Assembly (NCBI GenBank): GCA_012523185.1
Contig: JAAYIY010000062.1
Span: 1 to 53,376, forward strand
From: Clostridiales bacterium
GTDB taxonomy: Bacteria > Bacillota > Clostridia > Oscillospirales > Acutalibacteraceae
DNA length: 53,376 nt
Direction: 5' to 3'
Made by a program: the position numbers and the translations under genes. Every line of letters starts with the position of its first letter. Positions within the stretch are counted from its first letter, which is position 1. The notes under the pieces are model-generated. The model made no database searches and was not told the DNA's origin. It worked only from the letters and a program-made list of their open reading frames with translations. Below are positions 43,815 through 53,005 of this stretch, piece by piece.

Positions 43815-46277
43815 TCAACCGTCGGCTTTCGGCGGCTCGTCAAACGTGAACACGCCGTCTTTGACGCCGCAGACATATGCCTTTCCCGGCTTGAGTGTGC
43901 CGTCGAGCATCATTTCCGAAAGTTTATCTTCAATGTTCGACTGAATGGCACGGCGCAGCGGTCTCGCGCCGTAGACAGGGTCAAATCCTGAATCGGCAAG
44001 CTTTGATACTGCCTCGTCTGTGAAGCTTATGTCTATTTCCATGTCCGACACACGCTTTTTCAGAGTTTCGAGCATACGCGCCGCTATCTTTTTGATGTCG
44101 TCCTTTGTCAGCTGGCGGAACACAATGATGTCGTCAACCCTGTTTATAAATTCGGGACGCAGCGTTTTTTTAAGCTCGCCCATGACTGCCTCATGTATTT
44201 TTGTTTGGCTCATGACGCCTCCCTCGTTCGCGGTGAATCCGAGGGAACCTCCACCCTGATTTGTTATGAGCTTTGCGCCAAGATTTGATGTCATGATTAC
44301 GACACAGTTTTTAAAATCCACGCGCCTGCCTTGCGCGTCTGTCAAAATGCCGTCCTCAAGGATTTGAAGCAGCATGTTAAACACGTCCGGGTGCGCCTTT
44401 TCTATCTCGTCAAAAAGAAGAACGGAATAAGGCTTTCTGCGAACCTTTTCTGTGAGCTGTCCGCCCTCGTCGTAGCCGACATATCCGGGCGGAGAGCCGA
44501 CAAGCCTTGAAACAGTATGCTTTTCCATATACTCCGACATATCAAGCCTTATCATGGCATTTTCGTCGCCGAACATTGACGCCGCCAGCGTTTTGCAAAG
44601 CTCAGTCTTTCCGACACCCGTGGGGCCGAGGAAAATAAACGAGCCTGTCGGCCGCTTCGGATCTTTCAGCCCGACTCTGCCTCTCCTGATGGCTTTGGAC
44701 ACCGCGGCGACTGCCTCCTCCTGCCCTACAATCCTGCGGTGAAGCTCCTCCTCCATGTTTAAAAGCCTTTGGCTTTCCTCTTGTGTGAGCTGAACAACAG
44801 GTATGCCCGTCCATGAAGACACTATGTGCGCGATTTCCTCCGGCGTCACTTCATCCTTGCTGTTTTTGCTTTCGTCCTGCCATGCCTGCTTCTGCAAGCT
44901 GAGCTTTTCATTAAGCTCCTTTTCCTCGTCGCGCAGCAGTGCCGCGCGCTCGAAATCCTGTGAGTTTATCGCGGATGATTTTTCGTCGTTAAGCTCTTTG
45001 ATTTTTTCCTCAAGAGCCTTGAGGTCGGGCGGTGCTGTAAAAGCGCGCAGCCTTACTCTTGACGCCGCCTCATCGACAAGGTCTATCGCCTTGTCCGGGA
45101 GGAATCTGTCGCCGATATACCTCGCCGACATTTTGACGGCCGCTATAATTGAATCGTCTGTAATTTTTATCTTGTGGTGCGCCTCGTATTTGTCACGAAT
45201 GCCCAAAAGGATCTTTACCGCCTCGTCTTCCGACGGCTCGTCAACCGTTACCGGCTGAAAGCGCCTTTCAAGAGCGGCGTCTTTTTCAATGTGCTTTCTG
45301 TATTCCTCAAGCGTCGTGGCTCCTATTACCTGCATCTCCCCTCTTGCAAGCGAGGGCTTCAGTATATTCGCCGCGTCGACGGCGCCTTCCGCCGATCCGG
45401 CGCCCACTAACGTGTGAAGCTCGTCAATAAAGAGGATAACGTCGCCCGCCTTAATAACCTCGTCGATTGCCGACTTTATCCTTTCCTCGAAATCGCCTCT
45501 GTATTTTGTCCCGGCTACCATTCCCGTGAGGTCAAGCGCGACTATTCTTTTGTCGCGCAGAAGCTCCGGAGTCTCTCCCATGGAAATTTTCAGTGCAAGC
45601 CCCTCGGCAATAGCTGTCTTGCCGACGCCCGGCTCCCCGATAAGACACGGGTTGTTTTTTGTGCGCCTGCTTAATATTTGTATTACTCTCTCGATTTCCT
45701 TCTGCCTGCCAATCACTGGATCTATCATGCCTTTGGCGGCAAGCTCTGTTAAATCGCGGCCGTATTGGTTAAGCGTCGGCGTCAAGGACTTTTGCTTTGA
45801 TCTTCCCGCGCCGGGCTTTGTGACGCCGCTGTTGCTGCCCAAAACCTTTGTGATATCGTCCGATATGTCCTGCGGCGACGCTCCAAGCTCCTTGATTATA
45901 TTGATGGCGGCGCTTTCCCCTTCGCTTAAAAGAGCCACAAGCAGATGCTCCGTGCCGACATATGAATGCCCCAAGGAGCGTGCCTGCGCGATGGCAAGAT
46001 CCATTATTATATGCTTGCAGCGCGGCGTGAAATCGTTCGGCGACAGCATTGTGGGAACGCCTATGCCTATGCTTTGCCTTATAATTTCCTCGACACTTTC
46101 AGACGTCACGCCTTTTGTGCCGAGCGCCGCCGCCGCCATCCCTCCGCGCTCGTTAAGAAGACCTAAAAGCAGATGCTCGCTGCCGATATATGTGTGCCCC
46201 AGCCCTTCGGCGTGTTCGATTGCGCTGTTTAAAGCGGCGTTTGCCTTTTCGGTGAAGCCCGTGAATTTGTACATCAT
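43815..46277 (-). CDS. clpC: ATP-dependent Clp protease ATPase subunit ClpC
   Basis: About 820 residues from ATG 46277, which has AAGGA 9 nt upstream; ATG 46286 sits on the ribosome site. Two N-terminal repeats ([19 protein letters not shown] and [19 protein letters not shown]), AAA1 Walker A GEPGVGKT, a middle UVR-containing domain near [20 protein letters not shown], and AAA2 Walker A GPTGVGKT are all present. ClpC unfolds arginine-phosphorylated proteins for ClpP. It is the last gene of the ctsR operon, 86 bp after mcsB. Confidence 0.97.
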   Translation of the reverse strand: MMYKFTGFTEKANAALNSAIEHAEGLGHTYIGSEHLLLGLLNERGGMAAAALGTKGVTSESVEEIIRQSIGIGVPTMLSPNDFTPRCKHIIMDLAIAQARSLGHSYVGTEHLLVALLSEGESAAINIIKELGASPQDISDDITKVLGSNSGVTKPGAGRSKQKSLTPTLNQYGRDLTELAAKGMIDPVIGRQKEIERVIQILSRRTKNNPCLIGEPGVGKTAIAEGLALKISMGETPELLRDKRIVALDLTGMVAGTKYRGDFEERIKSAIDEVIKAGDVILFIDELHTLVGAGSAEGAVDAANILKPSLARGEMQVIGATTLEEYRKHIEKDAALERRFQPVTVDEPSEDEAVKILLGIRDKYEAHHKIKITDDSIIAAVKMSARYIGDRFLPDKAIDLVDEAASRVRLRAFTAPPDLKALEEKIKELNDEKSSAINSQDFERAALLRDEEKELNEKLSLQKQAWQDESKNSKDEVTPEEIAHIVSSWTGIPVVQLTQEESQRLLNMEEELHRRIVGQEEAVAAVSKAIRRGRVGLKDPKRPTGSFIFLGPTGVGKTELCKTLAASMFGDENAMIRLDMSEYMEKHTVSRLVGSPPGYVGYDEGGQLTEKVRRKPYSVLLFDEIEKAHPDVFNMLLQILEDGILTDAQGRRVDFKNCVVIMTSNLGAKLITNQGGGSLGFTANEGGVMSQTKIHEAVMGELKKTLRPEFINRVDDIIVFRQLTKDDIKKIAARMLETLKKRVSDMEIDISFTDEAVSKLADSGFDPVYGARPLRRAIQSNIEDKLSEMMLDGTLKPGKAYVCGVKDGVFTFDEPPKADG

Positions 46278-46363
46278 AATATTCATTCCTTTCCTTATAA
46301 ATCAAAGACGGCGGGAAAATCGCGCGCGCCTCGGGAGGCCGCGGAACAAAATCCGCGTGATTG

Positions 46364-47383
46364 TCAGCAATCGTCCCCCAAAGCCTCTCTTATGCTTTTT
46401 GCCCTTATGGCGTCACGCTCCGACGGCTCAAGGCTTTTGCCGTGCGCCGCGTTTATGGTCGCCGGCTGCATATTGACAATAAGCTCGTTTATTTTTTCGA
46501 GCGAAAAGCCGAACAAGCCCTTTGCCGTCCCCATTCTGACGAGTGAAATAAGCTCCATAAACTCGTCTCCGCTGAGAATCCTTGCGTTTTTAAGTATGCC
46601 CATCGCTCGGAAAACTTTGTCTTCCTCCGCGGGGCTTTTTAAAACAACTTCTTGAGCCGCCCTCTCTTGAGCGGCTATCTGAAGCGTAATCGCACGCAGG
46701 TTGTCGAGCGCCGCCCGCTCTGTTATGCCGAGTGTGATGCGGTTGCTCATCTGATATATACAGCCCCTTGCGGAAGTGCCCTCCCCATAGGCTCCGCGTA
46801 TTGTCAAGCCAAGCTTTGAAACTGTCGAGGCTATGCTCGAAATTTTCCCCGTCGCCGTAAGAGCCGGCAGATGCAGCATTACGGAAGCTCTCATGGCCGT
46901 GCCAAGGTTTGTGGGGCATTGTGTCAGGTAGCCTATGCGGTCGTCAAACGCGTAGTCAAGTGCGGCGTCAAGCCTGTTGTCAATCTTGTCGGCGGTTTCA
47001 AACGCCTCGTCTAAAGACAAACCGGCTTTCATCACCTGCAAGCGGATGTGATCCTCCTCGCAAATCATAATGCTCACGCTTTCGTCGTCAGTGAGCAGCA
47101 GCCCTCTGCCGTCGCGGTTTGTCGTAAATTCCGGACTTATAAGATGACGCTCGGCAAGCGACACCGCCTGAGACGGCGTCAGACTGTTCATGTCGATATA
47201 TTTAAAATCATCCGCGCCTTCGCCAGCAAGCACGCCGCGCAAAAGCGAACAAATTTCATTTTTGCCCTTTATGTCAAGCTTTGACGGAAAGGGGAAGTCG
47301 GCAATATTTCTGGCAAGCCTGATTCGCGTGCTAAGAGCAACGTCTCCTTCCGCTCCCTTTTCGATATACCATTTATTCATCAT
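46364..47383 (-). CDS. mcsB: Protein-arginine kinase McsB
   Basis: 339 residues from ATG 47383, which lies 6 nt after AAAGGATTTGGA. It has the ATP:guanido phosphotransferase fold: STRIRLARNIADFPFP, ICEEDHIRLQVM, GYLTQCPTNLGTAMRASVM and RGAYGEGTSARGCIYQMSN. McsB phosphorylates arginines on misfolded proteins as a degradation mark for ClpCP. It acts with McsA, encoded just upstream. A 44-bp MITE derivative sits in the mcsA-mcsB gap. Confidence 0.95.
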   Translation of the reverse strand: MMNKWYIEKGAEGDVALSTRIRLARNIADFPFPSKLDIKGKNEICSLLRGVLAGEGADDFKYIDMNSLTPSQAVSLAERHLISPEFTTNRDGRGLLLTDDESVSIMICEEDHIRLQVMKAGLSLDEAFETADKIDNRLDAALDYAFDDRIGYLTQCPTNLGTAMRASVMLHLPALTATGKISSIASTVSKLGLTIRGAYGEGTSARGCIYQMSNRITLGITERAALDNLRAITLQIAAQERAAQEVVLKSPAEEDKVFRAMGILKNARILSGDEFMELISLVRMGTAKGLFGFSLEKINELIVNMQPATINAAHGKSLEPSERDAIRAKSIREALGDDC

Positions 47384-47424
47384 TCCAAATCCTTTCTGCA
47401 ATAAACTGATTTTATGAGGATTAG

Positions 47425-47468
47425 GGCAACACCGCACAATGATTGTTGTGCGATTGCGCGGTGTTGCC
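47425..47468 (-). mobile_element. 44-bp internally deleted MITE between mcsA and mcsB
   Basis: GGCAACACCGC... to ...GGTGTTGCC, flanked by TTAG on both sides (47421-47424 and 47469-47472). The first 35 bp match one end of the 172-bp MITE and the last 16 bp match its other end; the two overlap in ATTGCGC, a 7-bp microhomology present near both MITE ends. The sequence could fold into a long hairpin in the polycistronic mRNA. Confidence 0.9.
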
Positions 47469-47529
47469 TTAGCTTCTTTTGCAAATGTTGACTTCTTTTT
47501 TGTAGGTCAGATGATTATGTGTGAACAGC

Positions 47530-48051
47530 TCATCCGTCAAGAGCTTTTATCTCGTCCCGAAGCGTTGCCGCCCTTTCAAAGTCCTGCTCCTCTATCGCCT
47601 TTTTCATGTCGGATTTAAGCGCGGCAAGCTTTTGGGCTTTTTCTTTTTCCCTGCTTTTTTGCTCCTGCGCCTCAACTCCGCCGCCGGCTGAAATCTTGCC
47701 GTTGTGCTTAATCCTTCCGTGAATCCTTTGAAGCGACGGCTGAAGCTCCTCAAAAAACAAGCTGTAACATTCGGCGCATCCAAGCTTGCCTTCCCGCACA
47801 ATATCCTGCCACGAGTTTCCGCATATCTTGCATCGGCGCGTCTCCTGCTGCGCCGCCGAAGGCAGCGCGGGAGCCTCGCCCAGGAATCCGCCGAGCAGCT
47901 CGCCGAAGCTGAATCCCAAACCGGAAAACATATCTCCGTAGCCCAAGCTCCCGGCGCACTCGGCGCAAAGATGGTTTTCGGACGTCGCCCCGTTAATAAC
48001 TCTTTTAATATGTGTTGTGGCTTCATTTCTGCCGCAATTTTGACATAACAT
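47530..48051 (-). CDS. mcsA: McsA, activator of McsB
   Basis: 173 residues from ATG 48051, 8 nt after AAAGGA. Two zinc-binding motif pairs are seen: CQNCGRNEATTHIK with CAECAG, and CKICGNSW with CAEC. The C-terminal UVR domain is MKKAIEEQDFERAATLRDEI. McsA activates the McsB kinase and controls CtsR in heat stress. Located between ctsR and mcsB in the operon. Confidence 0.93.
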   Translation of the reverse strand: MLCQNCGRNEATTHIKRVINGATSENHLCAECAGSLGYGDMFSGLGFSFGELLGGFLGEAPALPSAAQQETRRCKICGNSWQDIVREGKLGCAECYSLFFEELQPSLQRIHGRIKHNGKISAGGGVEAQEQKSREKEKAQKLAALKSDMKKAIEEQDFERAATLRDEIKALDG

Positions 48052-48108
48052 TGATATCATCCTTTCATAACATAAAATAAACAACGCTTTTGACTGTTTG
48101 CGGTGCTT

Positions 48109-48558
48109 TTAAATGACGGCAAGCAGCATCTGCTTAAACATCGCCGCTCTGATTTCGTCCCTGTTTTTTCGCAAAGCCCCGCGCAGGCATATGTCCGACG
48201 TCGCCGCCAGCATAATCTTTGCCGACACACCGTCAAGCAGCCGCTGACCGGCAAGGTTAAGAATGTTTGCGCGGCAGCTTTTTTCGTCAAGCGACATACC
48301 CACATTGTTGATGACGTGCATCAGCGTCGCATCCCTATCAAGCTTTATGCGGCTGATTCTTATATATCCGCCGCCGCCCCGCCTGCTTTCAACAATATAA
48401 CCCTGCTCGGGAGTAAACCTTGATGAAATAACGTAGTTTATTTGGCTCGGAACGCATCCCAAAGACTGCGCAAGCTCGTTGCGCTGTATTTCGGCATATC
48501 CGTCCTCGCTTTCAAGCAGCGCCATAATCATCTCGGCTATGCTGTTGCTAAGGCTCAT
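48109..48558 (-). CDS. ctsR: Transcriptional repressor CtsR
   Basis: 149 residues. The winged helix-turn-helix reads QRNELAQSLGCVPSQINYVI with ESRRGGGGYIRISRI, the arginine-glycine-rich wing that contacts DNA. CtsR represses clp genes and is inactivated by heat and McsB. It is the first gene of its operon and lies below a perfect CtsR operator. Confidence 0.94.
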   Translation of the reverse strand: MSLSNSIAEMIMALLESEDGYAEIQRNELAQSLGCVPSQINYVISSRFTPEQGYIVESRRGGGGYIRISRIKLDRDATLMHVINNVGMSLDEKSCRANILNLAGQRLLDGVSAKIMLAATSDICLRGALRKNRDEIRAAMFKQMLLAVI

Positions 48559-48601
48559 AATATCTCTTCCCTTTGAGTCTGACTTTTGTCTTGAGTTTGA
48601 C

Positions 48602-48618
48602 TTTGACTTTCTTTGACC
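48602..48618 (-). promoter_or_regulatory. CtsR operator
   Basis: On the minus strand, GGTCAAA-GAA-AGTCAAA (48618 to 48602), a full match to the CtsR heptad direct repeat. It lies just downstream of the -10 box; a further GTCAAA follows. It gives autoregulation of ctsR-mcsA-mcsB-clpC. Confidence 0.95.
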
Positions 48619-48630
48619 TTTGTGATTACT

Positions 48631-48659
48631 ATTATAATCTTAAAGTTTATGAACGTCAA
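48631..48659 (-). promoter_or_regulatory. Sigma-A promoter of the ctsR operon
   Basis: Minus strand TTGACG (48654-48659), 17-bp spacer, TATAAT (48631-48636), immediately upstream of the CtsR operator. Confidence 0.88.
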
Positions 48660-48748
48660 AGCCTGAAAAGTGGCTGTGCGGGGGCTTGACGTGTCCTTTT
48701 TAGCTTATTATCTTCGGTTATCTTTCCATTTCTCATGTTTTCACTCAT
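48656..48748 (-). CDS. Possible small ORF (30 codons)
   Basis: ATG at 48748 is preceded by AAAGGGG with a 6-nt spacer. The product starts MSENMRNGK and is mostly charged and polar, without a membrane span. It ends within the ctsR promoter -35 region, and no promoter is seen before it. The rest of the 48660-49047 gap has no gene. This is weak evidence; it could be chance. Confidence 0.18.
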   Translation of the reverse strand: MSENMRNGKITEDNKLKRTRQAPAQPLFRL

Positions 48749-48866
48749 TTCCTGCCCCTTTCATTTATTTGAGCCGAGATGATAATATTCCGCTTATGCG
48801 CGGCAGCCCTTTAATCGCCATTTTATTCTTATAATTTAGTTTACAACGCCGCGCCTAAAATATTCA

Positions 48867-48911
48867 AAAGACTGCACAAAAGGTTTTATCCTTCGGTGCA
48901 GTCTTTGCTTT
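48867..48911 (-). terminator. Intrinsic terminator after the peroxiredoxin gene
   Basis: AAAGACTGCAC (48867-48877) pairs perfectly with GTGCAGTCTTT (48896-48906), with T-rich flanks on both strands. It lies about 140 bp after the gene's stop. Confidence 0.75.
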
Positions 48912-49047
48912 TGTGTCTCCGCTTGAAAAGAACCGGTCAAAAGTTTGTTTGCTTTTGCAAATCCGTTGGCGCGGCTCCCTTTCGAGCGTGCTTTGCGTGA
49001 TTCCTCAAGCGGCGCGCAGATTATAACAAATCAGCCGCCTTGAAATC

Positions 49048-49722
49048 TTATTTTTCCTTTTTGAAGCACATGAACCAATCAAGGCAATATTGCCCGTCGT
49101 CACTGCTTTCCATTCTTTCCTTGGCTGTGCCGCAGGAGCCTGCCGTGGGGATGATTGTGTCGTCGCCGGGACGCCAGTCAGCAGGTGTCGCGACTCCGTC
49201 CTTGTCTGCCTTTTGAAGCGCAAGTATGATTCTCTTGAGCTCGTCGAAGTTTCTGCCCATTGAAAGCGGATAGTAAAGTATGGTGCGAATCTTGCCGTCC
49301 GGGTCGATTACGAAAACAGCTCTCACTGCCTGAGTGTTTGACTGCCCGGGCTGAATCATGCCGTATTTGTTAGCAACATCCATACGAATATCTTCAATCA
49401 GGGGGAATTTGACCTCGACATTCTTCATGCCCTTCCACTCAATCTCCTGTATCTTGCGGAGCCAGGCGATGTGAGCGTAAAGGGAGTCGACAGACAGCCC
49501 GACAAGCTCTGTGTTGAGGGCTCTGAATTCGTCGGCCATTGTGGCAAATGTCATGAATTCTGTCGTGCAGACAGGTGTGAAATCTGCCGGGTGTGAAAAA
49601 AGGATTACCCATTTGCCCTTGTAGTCCTCCGGAAAGTTGATCTCACCCTGTGTTGTTACCGCCTTGAAAGAAGGCGCGTCCTCACCTATTAAAGGCATTC
49701 TGTTTGTGGTCTTGTCTTCCAT
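49048..49722 (-). CDS. Peroxiredoxin, Prx6/1-Cys-like family
   Basis: 224 residues from ATG 49722, which has AAAAGGAGG upstream; the frame before it is promoter DNA. The peroxidatic motif is ADFTPVCTTEF, followed by GLSVDSLYAHIAWL and FPLIEDIRMDVANKYGM. The long C-terminal extension (from ADWRPGDDTI) is that of Prx6-type proteins. Two late cysteine regions (GSCGTAKERM and YCLDWFMCFKK) could resolve the disulfide, so it may work as a 2-Cys type. It detoxifies peroxides. It is controlled by a palindromic site at 49766-49797. Confidence 0.92.
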   Translation of the reverse strand: MEDKTTNRMPLIGEDAPSFKAVTTQGEINFPEDYKGKWVILFSHPADFTPVCTTEFMTFATMADEFRALNTELVGLSVDSLYAHIAWLRKIQEIEWKGMKNVEVKFPLIEDIRMDVANKYGMIQPGQSNTQAVRAVFVIDPDGKIRTILYYPLSMGRNFDELKRIILALQKADKDGVATPADWRPGDDTIIPTAGSCGTAKERMESSDDGQYCLDWFMCFKKEK

Positions 49723-49765
49723 TTGTTTTTCCTCCTTTTGTTTTTTTGCAACTGTGTATTGATTA

Positions 49766-49797
49766 TATGTTACGGCAATTATAATTTCCGTAACATA
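49766..49797 (-). promoter_or_regulatory. 32-bp palindromic operator-like site before the peroxiredoxin gene
   Basis: TATGTTACGG (49766-49775) and CCGTAACATA (49788-49797) are perfect inverted repeats. The centre AATTATAATT is also palindromic, so 30 of 32 positions are symmetric. TATAAT within the centre may be the -10 box, with TTGTGA (15 bp upstream) as a -35. It does not match the standard PerR box, so the regulator is unknown. Confidence 0.7.
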
Positions 49798-49831
49798 GTC
49801 ACAAAGCATTTGTAATCAAGCGGCAAAAAGC

Positions 49832-50716
49832 TTAAAACATAAATAAAATTGTCGCCGCGACAGCAATCAAAACCTCAGAAACAACAAATTTGTTTAGCTT
49901 TTCGCCAAAAATCACGCGTCCGTTTAAAGCTGAAAATATAATGGCGCCGCCCGTCACAGTCGGGTAAAGGACAGTCGCGTTGACGACTGACGCGCCTGAT
50001 ATGATGAGTATGGCGCCTGTGCCGTAAAAGAGAGCGAAGCCCAGGCAGTAAGCCAAGCTTTTAGCTCCGAGCTTGACAGGCTCGGACTTTTTGAAAGCGC
50101 TTTGTACGGCAAGCGCTGCTCCTGAAAAAAGGATTTCAGCCGCAAAAATCATAAACAGGAAGTCTTGCGCGCTGACCGCCGCGGAATTTATCTGGTGAAG
50201 CTTGCTAAGGCATGAATAAGCGCCGTTTAAAAGAAAAAGGGATACGCACAGTATATAAAACTTGCGTGCGCCCTTTTGCGCCCGCCCGTCTGATTTCTTT
50301 TCCAGCACAGGAAGATAAAGGGACAGTACGACAAGGAGCGTGGCAAAGACACAAAACACGCTCGGCCTTTCGTTTAGCACAAAAACGCCCATTATGAACG
50401 GGACTATCATCCCGCCGAGCATCATAAAAAGTGTGTAAACAGACAAGCTGCCCATGCGCATTGTCTTAATTCCGACGATGTTAATAAGCATTACGTCAAG
50501 GGCTGTGAGCGCCGCCATTAACATGGAAAACACGGAGAATTCGAGCTTGAAGCCTTTTAAAAGGAGTATGTAAACAGCGCCGACAATGCCGCTTAGCATT
50601 GTGAAAAGCATTGCGGAGCGTGCTGACTCGCCGGACGCGCGTTGATACTTCTTTTGGAAAACAAATTGTATAGAGCACATAAATGCCCCGAGCAATAAAA
50701 GAAGATAGTCGGACAT
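49832..50716 (-). CDS. EamA/DMT-family transporter
   Basis: 294 residues with about ten membrane spans in two five-span halves. MSDYLLLLLGAFMCSIQFVF opens it, and the second half ends in GGAIIFSALNGRVIFGEKLN followed by a last span, the usual EamA pattern. The exported metabolite is not known. Its ATG overlaps the stop of the SulP-like gene by one base (TAATG), so the two are translationally coupled. Confidence 0.85.
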   Translation of the reverse strand: MSDYLLLLLGAFMCSIQFVFQKKYQRASGESARSAMLFTMLSGIVGAVYILLLKGFKLEFSVFSMLMAALTALDVMLINIVGIKTMRMGSLSVYTLFMMLGGMIVPFIMGVFVLNERPSVFCVFATLLVVLSLYLPVLEKKSDGRAQKGARKFYILCVSLFLLNGAYSCLSKLHQINSAAVSAQDFLFMIFAAEILFSGAALAVQSAFKKSEPVKLGAKSLAYCLGFALFYGTGAILIISGASVVNATVLYPTVTGGAIIFSALNGRVIFGEKLNKFVVSEVLIAVAATILFMF

Positions 50717-51894
50717 TAAATCTTTTTACCTCCACGCTTGTTAAACACAGCGGAAAAAATGTTTGTCAAAATCACCGTGCAGGCGACACCTGCCGTGATT
50801 GACGAGACAAACTGAAGCATCAGCACCGCCGCTTTAAAGACGCTGCCCGCTATTGCCTGCCCAATCCCGCGCCAATCAACGGCTTGCCAGGCGGTTACGA
50901 TGAGGATAACAGCAAGCGTCGCAATCGGCACCCGCGAAATCAAAGGCCTAAGCGCAAATAAGGCGGCTGAAAGGAGAGCGCAGGCCACCCCGACAGCCCG
51001 TCCTTTGGCTCTTTTTTCTGTGAAGGTGAGCGGAACACCGCCCGCGGCAGCGCTGATAAGCGCCGCGGCGGCAAGGGCGGCACGCTCCTTTGGCTTCGCT
51101 CGCGCGTCAAGATTTGAAAAAGACAGCGACATGAGAGACGCCATCGCGGCGGCGCATATCAGCAGTGAAAGCATTCCGCGCCATGTGCCGGGCAGGCAGA
51201 AGCCGTTAAAGAAAGCACCGCCGAATATATCGCCTGGCAAAAGTGAATAATAACCGACTTCTTCTATCGCCGTATTGCGCGCGTCGGGATTTAAAGCAAG
51301 GTTTAACACAAGCGTCACTGCAACAGACACAAAGGATGCGGAAAGCTTTTTGCTGAAGGCCTTGAATTTGCGCGGATATGTTATCATTATGACAAGAGTT
51401 ATCGTGCCGTAAAGAATGCCGCGCCAGTTTGGATGGAAGCCCCTTGAGATGTAATCGCCCATCATGTCGACGACATTGCCGCCCGACGAGCCTATGCCGA
51501 AATAAAGAGTGGTCTCCATGACTGTCATGCAAAAAGCGCCGGCAAGCAGAAGTCCCGCAAAAACAACAGGGTTTGAAAGGCTTTTAAAGCGTTCTCTCTT
51601 GTCAAACGCGGCTAAAAAGACCATGACGCCCGCAGCGAAAAGAGCCGCTGAAGCCGCGCCGCGCCCGAACTCAAAGGATGCCAGCATAAAAACAAGGAAA
51701 ACAAGATGAGTGGGCGATAATGCGGCGTTTTTCGCCGCCGCGCCGAAAAGCGACACGATAACAGCCGCGATGACGCCGGAGTGAATGCCGAGATTTGAGC
51801 AGACTCCCATTGCGAGGGCAATGGAAAAAACGCCGAGATGCTCGGAGACGCCGCAAAGAATATTAAGAGCGGAGCTTTTGCTTCCTCGTGTCAT
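50716..51894 (-). CDS. SulP/SLC26-like permease without STAS domain
   Basis: 392 residues with about ten to eleven hydrophobic segments. GGVPLTFTEKRAKGRAVGV resembles the SulP GGIPVTxS...GA motif region, and the PGDIFGGAFFNGFCLPGTWRG loop is consistent with an anion permease. It ends in a short basic tail (FNKRGGKKI) with no STAS domain, which SulP proteins usually have. The substrate is unknown, and the family call is moderate. It is the first gene of a two-gene operon with the EamA transporter. Confidence 0.6.
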   Translation of the reverse strand: MTRGSKSSALNILCGVSEHLGVFSIALAMGVCSNLGIHSGVIAAVIVSLFGAAAKNAALSPTHLVFLVFMLASFEFGRGAASAALFAAGVMVFLAAFDKRERFKSLSNPVVFAGLLLAGAFCMTVMETTLYFGIGSSGGNVVDMMGDYISRGFHPNWRGILYGTITLVIMITYPRKFKAFSKKLSASFVSVAVTLVLNLALNPDARNTAIEEVGYYSLLPGDIFGGAFFNGFCLPGTWRGMLSLLICAAAMASLMSLSFSNLDARAKPKERAALAAAALISAAAGGVPLTFTEKRAKGRAVGVACALLSAALFALRPLISRVPIATLAVILIVTAWQAVDWRGIGQAIAGSVFKAAVLMLQFVSSITAGVACTVILTNIFSAVFNKRGGKKI

Positions 51895-51929
51895 ATAACG
51901 CCCCTTTTATCAGATTCTGTAACAAAAAA

Positions 51930-51958
51930 TGTATACAACGCACTGAAGTTATGGTAAA
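51930..51958 (-). promoter_or_regulatory. Possible promoter of the SulP-like gene
   Basis: Minus strand TTTACC (51953-51958), 17-bp spacer, TATACA (51930-51935), 36 bp upstream of the start at 51894, in the short divergent gap. Confidence 0.4.
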
Positions 51959-51988
51959 CTGAATATAGAAGAACGAGCGGAGGAAAAA

Positions 51989-52978
51989 ATGGCTAAAAAG
52001 ATAATCACATGGATAATTGTGCCCTTTATGATAATTGTTTTTGTCCTTGACATCGCGACTGTCGTTTTGTGCAACAAAAATTGCGCCCGATTCGCCATAG
52101 AAAAAGAGGATTTCAGCGAAAAAAACGGCAACGATAAAATACACTTTCTGAACACATCGAACTCGGACGCTGTTTTAATCGAAAGCAACGGCCGCTTCGC
52201 GCTTGTCGACGCGGGGGAGGGCGGAGAAAATCCGCGGCGCAAAAATGAATATCCCGATTTCAGCAAGACTGTTATTTCATATCTTAAAAAGACGGCCGGT
52301 GACGAACACGGCAAGGTACATCTTGATTTTGTTCTTTGCACACATTACCATTATGACCACTCCGGAGGATTTCACTCGCTTTTTTCGGACGAGGACATCA
52401 CAGTCGGCACCGCATATATGAAAGAGTATGACCCGTCTGTCGGCAAGCCGTATGAGCCGTATAAGTGGGGGCTTCAGGGCATATATGACGAAATCATAAG
52501 AGATATAAATCTAAGAGGCTTTGACCTTGTGCAAAGCTTGCCGGACAAGCCGTTTGCCCTCGGCGACTTTACGGTTTTGTTTTTTAACACTGTCACGCCC
52601 GAAAACGCCGCGGGACGCGGTGAAAACGCCGCGTGTGTCGGTGTGAAGCTGACAAAGGGCGAAAAGTCGGCCTTTCTTGCCGCCGACATAACTGCCTCGA
52701 CAGGCCTTGAGCAGGAGTTGAAAGACTCAATCGGCAAAGTGGAGCTTTTAAAAATCGGACACCATGGTTATTACGGCTCGTCGTCGCGCCCGTTTGTGAA
52801 GGTCCTGCGCCCCGAAATCTCAATAGTGACAAACAGGCTCGGGAAAATTTATCCGAATGTCAAGTGGAACCTGACAATGACTGTCCGCTCGGCAATCTTT
52901 GCCACATTTGACAACGACGGCATAATCGCGTCGTTTAAAGACGGAGGAGAAATCGTTCTGACAAATCACATTCATTAA
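51989..52978 (+). CDS. Metallo-beta-lactamase-fold hydrolase, ComEC-like
   Basis: 329 residues. One N-terminal membrane span (IITWIIVPFMIIVFVLDIAT) anchors the catalytic domain outside. The metal motif is LCTHYHYDHSGG (HxHxDH), with a first strand IHFLNTSNSDAVLIE and VDAGEGGE, and later KIGHHGYYGSS, as in the hydrolase domain of ComEC and phosphorylcholine-esterase-like proteins. The substrate is unknown; it may act on DNA or phosphate esters at the cell surface. GGAGG precedes ATG 51989. It is divergent from the SulP-like gene. Confidence 0.85.
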   Translation: MAKKIITWIIVPFMIIVFVLDIATVVLCNKNCARFAIEKEDFSEKNGNDKIHFLNTSNSDAVLIESNGRFALVDAGEGGENPRRKNEYPDFSKTVISYLKKTAGDEHGKVHLDFVLCTHYHYDHSGGFHSLFSDEDITVGTAYMKEYDPSVGKPYEPYKWGLQGIYDEIIRDINLRGFDLVQSLPDKPFALGDFTVLFFNTVTPENAAGRGENAACVGVKLTKGEKSAFLAADITASTGLEQELKDSIGKVELLKIGHHGYYGSSSRPFVKVLRPEISIVTNRLGKIYPNVKWNLTMTVRSAIFATFDNDGIIASFKDGGEIVLTNHIH

Positions 52979-53005
52979 AAGCGCACGCGCTCTGTCTCAT
53001 CTGCC

